The notes: a model not told the origin generated them from the letters alone. Positions 9,455-20,185 are shown, counted from the stretch's first letter. The stretch is DNA of 28,356 nucleotides from Anaeromyces robustus (GCA_002104895.1 MCFG01000575.1:1-28356); one strand, 5' to 3'. Translations and numbers: made by a program.

Positions 9455-9834
9455 TGTCAAGAACTGAAGTGTTCGACAACAATAAAAAATATACTTTCTT
9501 CTTAATGTAAAATAAAAATTTATTATCGAACACAAAACTACTTTACAAGTTAGTGTTAAATAATTATTTTTATTTATTAATAATAACTCGAATTTATAAA
9601 ATTTTTTAGAGAAAAATTCACTCGTATTTATACTAAAAATTTTTAAATAATTTTAAAAATTTTTTTAGTGACCAAAATTTAACCAATCAGAATAATTTTG
9701 TTTGGTAAAATTTATGGTAAAAATAAAAATAATAAAAATATGATATTTTGGAATTGAGAGGTTTCGAACTCGAGAGGTTCGAACCATAGTCTTAGTTACT
9801 AACCACTAAGACAGGTTATTCATTTTCATGATTC
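9455..9834 (-). mobile_element. LTR-G copy (same family as the Gypsy-D 3' LTR)
   Basis: It matches 25977-26399, most clearly over 9535-9834: the AAGTTAGTGTTAAA, AATTCACTCGTATTTATA and GACCAAAATTTAACCAATCAG blocks and the tRNA-like segment. The left end TGTCAAGAACTGAAGTGTTCGACA is a hairpin comparable to the TGTAAAGATATATGTCTTTA end of the other copy. The last few bases of the family end (GATTCGTTACA) are replaced where LTR-R begins. Orientation is taken from Gypsy-D. Confidence 0.65.
9757..9815 (-). other. tRNA-like segment inside LTR-G
   Basis: On the minus strand GTCTTAG-TGGTTAGTAA-CTAAGAC forms a 7-bp D-arm-like stem with an A-box-like TTAGTGGTTAG. It is followed by GGTTCGAACCT, a good B-box match, and a second GAGTTCGAAACC. 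No acceptor stem or anticodon arm completes a cloverleaf, so it is not called as a functional tRNA. The same segment is kept in the LTR-G copy at 26317-26374. Confidence 0.6.
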
Positions 9835-10929
9835 TGATAAATAATGAAATTTTTATAGTACTTTTAATTATAATATTAACTTTTAAAAATTCTAATTAGT
9901 TTTATTTATTATTATTCTCTATAATTTATTATTAATTTACTTTAATTATAATTATTTTCTAAACTTCAAATAATTAATAAATTTTAATATTATATTGAAT
10001 TATCATTTAAAATAATTAATAACATTAATAAAAAAAATAATAAGATTATTAAATTATATTTTAAAACAATATCTTTATCATTATTATCTTAAACTAAATC
10101 AATTCTTAAAAATATTATTGAATATTAAATTTATATAAATTATAAACAATTTATAATTAATATTATAAAAATAATAAACGATTCTAAAATATTTTAATTA
10201 AATAATATGACTCGAAAATAGTTTCTAAAAACACTTTTAAAATACCTTCTAAATACTTTTTAAATATTCTTTACACTTAAACATTTCTAAATTAGAAATA
10301 ACAACTAATTTTATTTACTTTATAAATAAATAAACAGTTTATCTTTATAATTTTATTAATAATATTATTTATTTTTATTATTTATTTTATTATTATTTTT
10401 ATACATTTTTACTTATTTTATTCAATAATTTTTAATTATTTTATTTATATTTTTATAAATACTTGTATTATTTTATTTATTATTGTAAATAGTTTAATTT
10501 TAAAGAAAAATATAAATACATGTAAATATTTTTATGTAAATTAATTCTTTACTACTATTTTTAATAATAGCTTAGTCATAAATATAATGAATTAATAATT
10601 ATTAGAATAAATTACTAAATTAAAATATATAATCAACATAAAATAGTTTAGTTAAGAATAAAACTACTATTTAATAAATAATAATAAATTTAATAAAATT
10701 TTAATAAATAAATTTTATATTTTAAACTTAATAATAAAACTGTGTTTTTATAAAACAATTTTAGTGTTTAAATTTACAATCTACTGGAAAATAACTTAGA
10801 CAGTTATTCTGAAAATACATAGGTAATATCACTTTCTTCCCTATAAAGAATTAAGATATTACCATTTTGTATTAATTCTGATACAATATTCCCTTAAATA
10901 CACATTATTTCTAAACCCATATTTTCAAT
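9835..10929. mobile_element. LTR-R copy 2
   Basis: It is a direct repeat of 5501-6500, from TGATAAATAATG at 9835 to CATTTTGTATTA at about 10875, including the TATAAATACATG block and the inner stem of the terminal hairpin. Beyond 10875 about 55 bases are unlike copy 1. Gypsy-A begins at 10930. Confidence 0.65.
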
Positions 10930-11406
10930 TGTAAAGTTTTTAATTTGGTTTAAGAATTAACTTGGTCGGAATACTCAATAATCTAATACGTAGGGTGTAC
11001 AATTATTATTATTTTTATTATAAGTTTTATTATAAATAATATTTCTTTATTTAGTTTTATTTAATTATTTTATTATTATATTTTATTAGATTATTATTAG
11101 GTTAATAATCTTACAAAGAATGTAAGAATACATATTTCATCAATCTTTTATACATTTCATTGAACAATACAATAATATAAGTAAATTAATATTTATATTA
11201 ATTATAATAATATATATTAAAAATAATATAAGATAAGAATATAATTTGTTAATAAAATAAAAGTATAATTTATATTCAACTGTATTATTAATAAAATTAA
11301 TAATAATTAAATTGTTTAAGGATTTGGGGCGCATAAACATGCTGAATAATAAATATTTAATAGATATAATGTGGCTTATATCTATAATCCATTCAAATCC
11401 TTAACA
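10930..11406 (-). repeat. Gypsy-A 3' LTR
   Basis: It is 477 bp, reading TGTTAAGGATTTGAATGG at 11406 to CTTTACA at 10930 on the minus strand. A TATA box (TATAAAAG) lies upstream of GTAAGATTATT (plus 11104-11114), the inferred transcript start. The U3 terminus forms an inverted repeat: AAGGATTTG near 11400 and CAAATCCTT near 11321. Confidence 0.9.
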
Positions 11407-11443
11407 ACGTCCTCTTCCAAGAATTCGTATTCCAGGCGAATTC
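11407..11443 (-). promoter_or_regulatory. Gypsy-A polypurine tract and adjoining stem-loop
   Basis: On the minus strand TTGGAAGAGGACGT (11407-11420) abuts the LTR start and is the likely plus-strand primer. Directly upstream GAATTCG-N9-CGAATTC (11421-11443) forms a perfect 7-bp stem with a loop containing CTGG. The equivalents in Gypsy-B and Gypsy-D have different but paired stem bases. Confidence 0.75.
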
Positions 11444-12446
11444 AAAGAGTTATATAATTAAAATTTAAATATAAAATTTTATAAAGTTAAAGTTCGAAAT
11501 TTTTTAGATTAAAGTATACTTTAAAAATAATCTTTTAAATTTCACTCGAACAAAAGTTCGATTGGCCATGTGAAAAATAAAAGATAGTAAAATTTTGGAA
11601 TATAAAAATTTGTTGAATAATATTATTATTAAATATTAATAAATATACTATATATTGATAAAAATATTTTAATATTAATATTGATATAAATATTTTAAAA
11701 ATTTTGATATTGATATATTGATATAAATAAATTTATAAAATTGATAATTATATATTTTTATATTTAAAAAATTATTTTTGATTCAAAAATTAAATTTTAA
11801 AAAATTTTTAAAAAATTTAATTTTTGGCTGTAGATTGAAATTTTTGAAATTTTTGAAAAATTTAAAAATTTTAAAAAAGTATTGATTTTTCAAATCTTAA
11901 TTTATTAATTAATTTATTATTAATTTATATTAAAAATTTTTTAGGCTATATGGATAGCCCAATTGATTTTTAATTAATGAAAAAATCAAAAATTTCTGAA
12001 AAATACCCCATGTGCATGGGTATCACAGAAAAAATGATTTTTTATATATGAAAAGAAAAAATTTTTTATTTTTCTTTTTGAAAAAATTTATTGAAAAAAT
12101 TTTTGAAAAATTTAATTGAAAAATTTTATTAAAAATTTATTGAAAAAATTTTTTGAATAATTAATTTGAAAAATTTTTTGAAAAAAATTAATTTGAAAAA
12201 TTTATTTGAAATTATTTAAAAATTTTTGATAAAATTTTTTGAAAATTAAATTGAAAAAATTATTTGAAAAATATTTTAATTGATAAAAATTTTTTTGATA
12301 GAATTTTTTTTTTTTTTTTTTTTTTGAAAAAAAAATAGTGGGAAGCAAACAGAGGGTAGTAGCAAAAAAAAGTGGTGCAGAAAGTAGAATAAAAAAGATA
12401 ATATATTGAAAAGATTATCTAAAAAAATTATAAAAAAATATAAAAA
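11444..12446 (-). other. Gypsy-A 3' untranslated region with stem-loops
   Basis: About 1 kb without coding potential. GGCTAT-ATGG-ATAGCC (11944-11959) is a perfect hairpin. A larger stem-loop spans 11980-12043: an AAAAAATCA...TTTCTG arm pairs with CAGAAA...TGATTTTTT, and ATACCC pairs with GGGTAT at its tip. From about 12050 to 12310 imperfect copies of TTGAAAAAATTT form a degenerate minisatellite, ending in a T run of about 20. Confidence 0.65.
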
Positions 12447-15400
12447 TTAGTTGTCATAACTAATAGAAGTAGAGGTTCTATTACTATTAAGGTATTCCAT
12501 AAAAATACGTTGGTTTCGAGGGTTATCTTCGACTTCAGAAGATGGAACCCAATTATAAGCAGTACGATATTTGTAGCGAACTCTATATTCGTACTGTTTC
12601 TTCTTGTAATTAGTCCTGAAACCAGAAATTTCAACTATATCCTTAATAGATTCAGGATCTTTGTTTCTTTTGGAGAAACGAGTGGGCACAGGAGTGAAAG
12701 GTTCTAATTCTGAAACATGGAAAATATTGTAGTGTTTAGGAAAAGGTGACTTTTTTAAATCAATTTCATAATTGTTGTTGTGGAGGACATTGGTTACCTT
12801 ATATGGACCATATTTACAGGGAGCGAGTTTAGAGCTGGATTCGAGGTTCAAAGAAGGAGGAGCTTGTATCCAGACAAGATCATCAATCTTATACGTAGGA
12901 GCGGTCATTCTCTTCTTATCGGATGCGCGCTTGTATAATTCTTGAGAACGGAGAAGGACATCCTGTATATGATTGAATCCTTCGGCAACCTTTTGAATGG
13001 TTTTGTGATTTATATTAGTTGTTGGAAGTAGAGTGAATTCGTCCATATAAGGGTGGAATCATAATTTATAAAGAAGGGAGTTTCGTTGGTAGAAGGGTGA
13101 ATTGAGTTGTTGTAGGCAAACTCAGCTAGCGGTAGGAAGTTAGCCCAGTCATTGTGATAAAAAGATCTAGAGAAACAGCGGAGGTATTGTTCGATGTAAG
13201 AATTACATCGTTCAACTTGTCCTACAGTTTCGTGATGATCGGTAGTAGCTATTTTCGATTGAACACCTAAAATAAGGAGGAACTCTTGCCATAGATCACT
13301 AGTAAATTGAGATCCTCTATCGGTAATTATATCATAAGGAAGCCCATGCAGTCTATAAATTGAATTGATAAAAGCTTTAGCTGTTTGAGCTGCATTGGGT
13401 ATATCCTTAAATGGAACAAGGTGTATCATTTTAGAAAATCTATCGACAACTACCATTATTACAGTGTAATTTTTAGAAGGAGGAAGCCCACAAAGAAAAT
13501 CGATTTCAATTGATTTCCAGGGTCTTTCAGGAACTTCTAAGGGTTGAAGTAGTCCAAATTTACGATGTCTTGACTTTTTATTTCTCATGCATGTTTCGCA
13601 TGATTTCACAAAGTCTTTGACATCATCTTCCATTTTAGGCCACCAAAAGTTCTTAGAGATAAGTTCCAAGGTTCTTTTGACACCTAAATGGCCGGCAGCG
13701 GGAGTCTCATGATATCTCATGAGTATTTCTAAACGAAGTTCCTTTGGAATATAAATCAAATTATTATAAAATATAAGATTGTCTTCAATTTTGAATTTGT
13801 TCATTTTCCTGAACGGTTTATAAAAATAACCTTGATTTGCATTATTGGGAGCGAAATAAAGACGAAGGTCTTCGGCTACGGGATCATTTTTAAGGTACTT
13901 TTTAATGTTTGAAAGAAAATCATTTGTTATACTAATCAAACAGGGAGTAGAACTAATATTCTTTTTGTCCAAAATAAACTCTGGTTCTTCTTCTATATCA
14001 TCTTTTACATAGTCGGGTCTTCTTGATAAAGAATCTGGCTTCCCGTTTCTATTACCTTGGCGATAAATAAGTTCAAAGTCATACTCTTGGAAAAATAAAT
14101 GCCAACGATGTTGTCGTTGGTTACCAATTTTACCTCCAAGAGTGTATATTAGGTTCTTATGATCAGTGAAAACTTTCACTTTAAATTTAGCACCTAATAA
14201 GAGATGACGCCAGGTAGAGAAAGAATCCTTAATAGCCAAAAGTTCTTTATCAGTAATAGGATAGTTCAATTCGGCGTTATTAAGACTTCTCGAATGGTAC
14301 GCAACAGGATGAAGTTTGTTATCATCATCATATTGCGAAAGTACAGCGCCAATAGCAAAATTGCTAGCGTCACATTCGACAATAAATTGCTTAGTATTGT
14401 CGGGATGGAGAAGGACGGGAGAAGTCGTCAAACGTTTCTTTAAAATTGAGAATGCAGAGTCGCATTCTGGAGACCAAATAAATTTCTTCCCCTTTTTTGT
14501 TAAAGTATGTAAAGGTTTAGCGATTGAGGAGAAGTCCTTTACAAATCTTCTATAGTAGTTGCAAAGACCAACGAATCTTTGCACATCCTTTACAGATTTA
14601 GGGACAGGCCATTCTTCAATTGTCTTGATTTTCTTCGGGTCGGTAGAAATACCTGATCCTGAGATTACGTGACCTAAGAATTCGACTTTGTCTTTATCGA
14701 ATTCACATTTAGATAATTTAGCGAACAAGTTGTTTTCAATTAATTTCTTAAGAACATCACGAACCGTTTTATGATGTTCTTCTAGATTATCAGAGTAGAT
14801 GAGTATATCATCAAGATACAAAATAACTGATTTTTCTAAAAAGGGTCTAAGAACGGAGTTAATAAACGATTGGAAGACAGCTGGGGCATTTTTTAATCCA
14901 AATGGCATTACTAAGTATTCGTAATGACCATATTTAGTACGGAAGGCAGTTTTATATTCGTCACCTTCCTTAATTCTAATTAAATTATAAGCGGAGCGTA
15001 AATCTAATTTAGTAAAGTATTTTGCTCCCTTCACGCGTTCGATTATATCCCTGATAAGCGGAATTGGATAAGAGTTTCTAACAGTAACCGCATTTAATTT
15101 TTTATAATCAACGCAAAGTCTAAGAGAACCATCACGTTTCTTCTGGAATAAGACAGGATAACCTGCAGGAGAGTTAGATTCTCTGATAAAGCCCTTTTCT
15201 GACATGTCTTCGATATATTCCTTGAGAGTTTCTTCTTCTTCTAAGGATAATTGGTAGATAGGACCATAATGGAGGGTAGCACCATCTTTTAATATAATTT
15301 CGCAATCGGTAAGACGGTGTGGAGGGAGTTTGTCTGCTTCTTTTTTGCTAAAGACAACTGCGAGATCTCTATATGGTTCTGGGATATCTTCAATGTTAGG

Positions 15401-15976
15401 TTCCTCAGATCCAGAGACATCTTTTTGTGAAAGAAAAGAGTAAATTAAAAAATTATTATACTGATTTGACTTATTATTTTTATTATAAGAAAAAGTTTTT
15501 ATTAAATCATCTTTAAAATGATTTAAACTAAGAGTAGAATAAACATATTTATTTCGATAATTATAGTGGATTTTATATTTCTCCATAAATTGATTACCAA
15601 GAAGTAAATCGACAGGGAGATGGTCTGAGACCAAAAATTTTTGTTTAAAACGGATAAATCTGAATTTCTTATTGATTAATAATTTTATTTGAAATTTAAG
15701 AGATACAAAGCGATTTATTGAATCTGTATCTCCACTAATTCCTTTTATTAAAATTTTGCTTTGACATTTGTTAATATTTAAATTAAGTTTTTTAACAAGA
15801 TTTGATGAAATAAAGTTGCAAAGTGATCCAGTATCTAGAATGGATCTAACTTGGTATTTAATAATTTTGTTATTCTCATTTAAAATGGGAATGTGTGATT
15901 TAAATGAGAAAAACGATTCAGGGAGACTATTGTTTAGGGTAGTTAAGTTATGTTGAACTTCCTTTGAGAAGTTCAA
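12447..15976 (-). CDS. pol: Gypsy-A pol: protease, RT, RNase H, integrase, chromo-like domain
   Basis: The polyprotein starts at 15976 with a retropepsin (SILDTGSLCNF, residues about 45-55). RT follows (KLDLRSAYNLIRIKEGDEYK, then YLDD at about 14807-14818), then RNase H (VECDASNFAIGAVLSQ) and GKPDSLSRRPDY. The integrase zinc domain (HETPAAGHLGV, SCETCMRNK) and core follow (IEIDF, IITDRGSQFTS, HHETVGQVERC). The C-terminal part has the GPYKV beta-barrel region and a divergent chromodomain (QYEYRVRYKYRTAYNWVPSS). Order and motifs place it in the chromovirus branch. It is read from the LTR transcript after gag, in a different frame, as is usual for families that use frameshifting or re-initiation. 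Pol is open over nearly its whole length, with about one break. Confidence 0.9.
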
Positions 15977-16005
15977 AGGAGAGGACTTCTTTTGAAGTCC
16001 ATCAA

Positions 16006-17025
16006 CTAGTTTTTTGAACTGATCTTTTGAACATCAGTAACGCGGTTGTCGTTACTGTTGTTTTTAGACTTATTGTAAAAATTATTGTTTTTATTAAAAT
16101 TAGTATTTTTGTTCTTCTTTTCGGTATTCTGCGTACGGGAACTTGAATTTTTCTTCTTGTCAGTTCTATTTCCGGAGAACTGACTGATCTTTGCATTCAT
16201 TTCTTGAGAAGACTCTAACAAGATACACTTTGTTATGATTTCTTCGAGCTTCTCAGGAAATTTTTCCATTTTGTTTATTTCATCCTTGTATTTAGGATGA
16301 AGACCTTTATAAAAGAACAAGGCTAAAGGTTCTTCAGGCCAAGCTAAATCAGCAGTTAGCTTACGGAATTCATCAATGTACTCATTGATTTTTCCGTAAT
16401 TATGCTTTATATTGGCTAATTTAATCTTCTTTAGTTTCCTGTTAACGACATCAGGAAAGGCTCTTTTTAATTCTTCTAGAAGGGTCCATAAAGAGGATGG
16501 AATAGTACCAATAGGATATTTTGTTTGATACCAACTTCTTGCAGCTCCACGCAACCTAGACTGAACGAAGTTGATTTTTGCTTCTTCAGGCCATAACTTA
16601 CATGGGTAGGTTTTAAAAGTATCTCCGCAAAGTTGACAGAAGAGTTCAATTTCGGAGATATCGCCGTAAAAAAGACCAGGTTCTGGTACCTGAGCAACAG
16701 TATAAGGAAAAGCTGTTCTCATGATAACGTCATTATCTACGTCAAACCTGGTAGTAGTAGAAGCGTTATCATCGAAAGTAGTTTGAGGAGCAGAAGTGGT
16801 AGCTACAGGTGTTGGTTGTTCGCTAGTAGAAGCCGTAGCACCAGGATAAAGTCTCTCTCTTTGTGTAAGTTCGCGCTTAAAGTAGAGAGTAGCCTTTTTC
16901 AGAGATTCTAAAGAGTTCATTATCTCATTATTAGCACGCTCGTAGGATTGAAATTGTTTCATTACCTCTTGATGGTAACATTGCAAATCATCCTTTGAGA
17001 CGAAGCCTTGATTTACTCCAGACAT
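16006..17025 (-). CDS. gag: Gypsy-A gag
   Basis: This 339-residue frame starts MSGVNQGFVSKDDLQCYHQE. After a coiled-coil-like N-terminus it contains the retrotransposon gag capsid pattern: PGLFYGDISEIELF, then AARSWYQTKYP, then LWTLLEELKRAFPDV, then INEYIDEFRKLTADLAWPEE. The C-terminal 70 residues are Lys/Asn/Ser-rich and presumably bind RNA. No CCHC zinc knuckle is seen, unlike Gypsy-B. It packages element RNA into virus-like particles by family analogy. Pol begins 30 bases downstream. The frame is open throughout. Confidence 0.85.
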   Translation of the reverse strand: MSGVNQGFVSKDDLQCYHQEVMKQFQSYERANNEIMNSLESLKKATLYFKRELTQRERLYPGATASTSEQPTPVATTSAPQTTFDDNASTTTRFDVDNDVIMRTAFPYTVAQVPEPGLFYGDISEIELFCQLCGDTFKTYPCKLWPEEAKINFVQSRLRGAARSWYQTKYPIGTIPSSLWTLLEELKRAFPDVVNRKLKKIKLANIKHNYGKINEYIDEFRKLTADLAWPEEPLALFFYKGLHPKYKDEINKMEKFPEKLEEIITKCILLESSQEMNAKISQFSGNRTDKKKNSSSRTQNTEKKNKNTNFNKNNNFYNKSKNNSNDNRVTDVQKISSKN

Positions 17026-17144
17026 AATATTTGAGCAAGCTTGGGAAGTCTCATTAATTGTTCAAGCCCTTCAGCTAAGGAATTGCAGGCTTGTGAGGCT
17101 TCCATTCTTAATTGTTGAACTGAATCTTCTTGATTCATCTCCAT
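17013..17144 (-). other. Short leader ORF overlapping the gag start
   Basis: A 43-codon frame (MEMNQEDSVQQLRMEA...) begins 119 bases upstream of the gag ATG and overlaps its first codons in another frame. Its codons look coding-like (Glu/Gln/Leu-rich), not random A/T. It could be a regulatory upstream ORF or belong to gag in related copies. No function is assigned. Confidence 0.4.
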
Positions 17145-17224
17145 TTCTTCGTCCGATTTGCAGAATAACCCGTGTTTTTTCTTAAAGAAAACTTTGGCAT
17201 TCCAAGGAAGTTACAAAACAGCAG

Positions 17225-17235
17225 GTAAGATTATT
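17225..17235 (-). promoter_or_regulatory. Self-complementary primer-binding site of Gypsy-A
   Basis: Directly inside the 5' LTR the minus strand reads AATAATCTTAC, sharing its first base with the LTR end. It is the exact reverse complement of GTAAGATTATT in the LTR (5' copy, plus 17407-17417), 38 nt after a TATA box. There is no match to a common tRNA 3' end. This is the arrangement known from Tf1/sushi elements, in which the first 11 or so bases of the mRNA fold back to prime reverse transcription. Confidence 0.65.
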
Positions 17236-17707
17236 GTAAAGTTTTTAATTTGGTTTAAGAATTAACTTGGTCGAAATACTCAATAATCTAATACGTAGGG
17301 TGTACAATTATTATTATTTTATTATAAGTTTTATTATAAATATATTTCTTTATTTAGTTTTACTTAATTATTTTATTATTATATTTTATTAGATTATTAT
17401 TAGGTTAATAATCTTACAAAGAATGTAAGAATACATATTTCATCAATCTTTTATACATTTCATTGAACAATACAATAATATAAGTAAATTAATATTTATA
17501 TTAATTATATAATATATATTAAAATAATATAAGATAAGAATATAATTTGTTAATAAAATAAAAGTATAATTTATATTCAACTGTATTATTAATAAAATTA
17601 ATAATAATTAAATTGTATAAGGATTTGGGGCGCATAAACATGCTGAATAATAAATATTTAATAGATATAATGTGGCTTATATCTATAATCCATTCAAATC
17701 CTTAACA
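17235..17707 (-). repeat. Gypsy-A 5' LTR
   Basis: It is 473 bp and about 98-99% identical to the 3' LTR. The TATA box reads TATAAAAG on the minus strand (plus 17448-17455) and the inferred transcript start is at 17417. This leaves about 183 nt of R-U5. Confidence 0.9.
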
Positions 17708-18972
17708 TCAAACCTTTTATTCCATATAAATTAACATTTAATAAAACTTCTTCACAATATTATTAATATCTTAAAATATAATAATTTTATCTGTATTAAA
17801 AATTATTCTTATATTATCAATATTTTATTAAAATCTTATAATAAATTATAAATATTTTATTAATATTAAATAAATTTTATAATACCTTATAATAATATTC
17901 TTATAATAAATTTTATCAATATTCTTATAATAATATTCTTATAATAATATTCTTACAATAAATAAAATATAATAAATTTTATCAATATTCTTATAATAAA
18001 TAAATATTATTAATATTTTATATTAAATAAATCTTATTAATATTTTATAATAAATTCTATATCTTTATTAATATTTTGAATAAATCTTATTAATACTTTA
18101 TAATAAACTTTATATATATAATAAATAATATCTTAAATAATATTTTATTAATATTTTATAATAATTATTTTATTAATATCAAATACTTTACAATACTTTA
18201 TTAATATATTTTATTTATATTCTTACAACAATAACTATTAATATTTCTAATTCTAACCTTTAATAAATTTAATACTTCAATATAATTATAATAAATATTT
18301 ATAATAATAAATATATAAATAATTATAATTAAATAATATTATCCATTCTTTTCCCTTTTTCCCTTATTCTTTCCCTCCAACTTAAAAACCCTGGACAAAT
18401 ACAGAAAATAAATATTCTGTATATTATTAAAATAAAATAAAATAAATAAAATAATAAAAATTAATTATAAAATAAATGAATTAATATAAAATGTATAATA
18501 CAGAAGTTAAATGAATTTCTGTATAAAAGTATAATATTTATTTTTAATTTTTATTTAAAACACTAAATAGATTAATAAAATATTTAATAATTAGAATAGA
18601 AAATATTAATAAATAATAATAATAATAATAATTAACATTAAAATAAATCTTAGAATATAATATTTAGAATAGTGAATTATATTATAAAATAAATAATAGT
18701 AATTAGATTAATTAAATGAATAATAATAATAATAATAGTCGAAAGACTATAATAATAAAATTCATGTATTATAAAAGGAGGATAATTTTTCTTTCTTTTA
18801 TAAAACAATCAATAATTTTGTATTTAAAAATAAGAATAATAAATAAAGTAGAGTTTAAACAAAAGATTATTTTATTTTTAATTTTATTGATTCATTAGTA
18901 ATAATTATTAGGTATAAGTTAATTATATTTATTGTTTATGAATATACATGTTTCCTGCATCAATTCTTTACA
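17708..18972 (-). mobile_element. LTR-B copy 3: 3' LTR of Gypsy-B
   Basis: On the minus strand it starts TGTAAAGAATTGATGCAGG at 18972, directly behind a polypurine tract. It matches LTR-B copies 1 and 2 to about 18290. The remainder to 17708 is made of imperfect AATATTAATAAAAT / TTATTATAAGAATATT repeats. At over 1.2 kb it is much longer than the other LTRs here. The left end is not certain because Gypsy-A is inserted there. A short frame at 18716-18898 is LTR sequence, not a gene. Confidence 0.75.
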
Positions 18973-19340
18973 TGGTCCTCCTCTAGGATTCGGATACCAG
19001 ACGAATCTAGAGTTAAACTAAAATTTATAAAATGTAAACTATTCTAAGAGTGAAATTTTCTTTTAATTATTACATTTAAAAAATTACATGGATTATTATT
19101 TTTTAGTTACATTAATAAAATTGACTATATAAAATATAAGATAAAAATTTATTTATTATATTTATTATTATTTTTTTTTTTGATATTAATAAAATATATT
19201 GATAAAAATAAAATATAAATTTAATATTAATAAAATATTGATAAGAATAAAATATATTAATAAAAATATTATAATAATAAAATAAGAATAAATAAGTATT
19301 ATTTTGCTATTATTTTTTGTTAAATTTTTTGTTAAAATTT
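18973..19340 (-). other. Gypsy-B polypurine tract, stem-loop and 3' UTR
   Basis: CTAGAGGAGGACCA (minus, 18973-18986) abuts the LTR. Upstream lies GATTCG-N9-CGAATC (18987-19007), the same hairpin as in Gypsy-D and the covarying partner of that in Gypsy-A. The rest to about 19340 is A+T-rich 3' UTR with repeated GATATTAATAAAAT-like motifs and no coding potential. Confidence 0.7.
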
Positions 19341-20185
19341 CTTAAAAAAATTCATCACAGTTTAAATTTTCTTTTGGTTCCCAAGATGCTTCAGAAAGAG
19401 GATAACCTTTCCACTTAATTAAATATTGTATCTTGCCATAATATTTCTTCTGTCTAAAATTTCTTCTACCTCGTATTCCTTTTCATCATTAACAATAATA
19501 GGAGGTGGAGCTGGTTTGGTTCAGTCGAAACTGTCTTCATAATATGGTTCCAAGCTTGAAACATGTACGATTGGGTGAATTCTAATGGATTTAGGTAGAT
19601 CCAATTTATAAGAAACTTCGGTTACCTTTTCTAAGATTTTGTATGGACCTAGTTTCCTTGGTTTAAATTTTTTATTTCCCTTATGTATTATTAAGGAACT
19701 ATCAAGCCAAACTTTATCACCTTTTTTAAACTTGGGTGGCTTACTTCTGTACTTGTCGGCTTGTTTCTTCTGGATTTCAATGGCGGTTTTCAAATTTTCT
19801 TTTAACTTCTTCATTAAATCTTGAAAGTCTTTGGTGATGTAACGTTTGCTTTTACACAATAGGTTTATAAACAATAAAGTAATTTAAAATAAATAAGTTT
19901 TATTAGAAACAAGTTTTATTAATTTTTAAGTATAAATATTAATTATTAATTAGTTATTATAATATTTCAAATTACTTATAAACTAATTAATAAAAGCACG
20001 AATTTTAAAAATATTTTATTAATGAATTTTACACCTATTTATATTTTTTTTTGAAAATAATAAAAATTTCTAAAAAGTTCTCGAAACTTAAATTTTTTTG
20101 ATAAAAAAGAATCTTATGGAAAAAGGATAAATTATAATAAATTTTTATCCGAAAATTTCTGATTTTATTCCATTAATTTCTATGA

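Larger units (their letters stand above)
10930..17707 (-). mobile_element. Gypsy-A: nearly whole Ty3/gypsy chromovirus
   Basis: The minus-strand element has the order 5' LTR (17235-17707), leader, gag (16006-17025), pol (12447-15976), a long 3' UTR with polypurine tract, and 3' LTR (10930-11406). The two LTRs differ at only about seven positions in about 475 bp, so the insertion is young. Flanks are TCAAT on the left and TCAAA on the right, a near-match to the 5-bp target duplication of this superfamily. The copy looks nearly whole, with about one break in pol. It is inserted between LTR-R copy 2 and the end of LTR-B copy 3. Confidence 0.9.

Noticed and set aside
9757-9815. Functional tRNA gene on the minus strand
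   Set aside because: A- and B-box-like motifs and a D-arm-like stem exist, but there is no acceptor stem or anticodon arm, and the segment repeats inside LTR copies.
14204-14555. Plus-strand ORFs across the Gypsy-A pol
   Set aside because: They are antisense shadows of strongly conserved RT/RNase H coding sequence.
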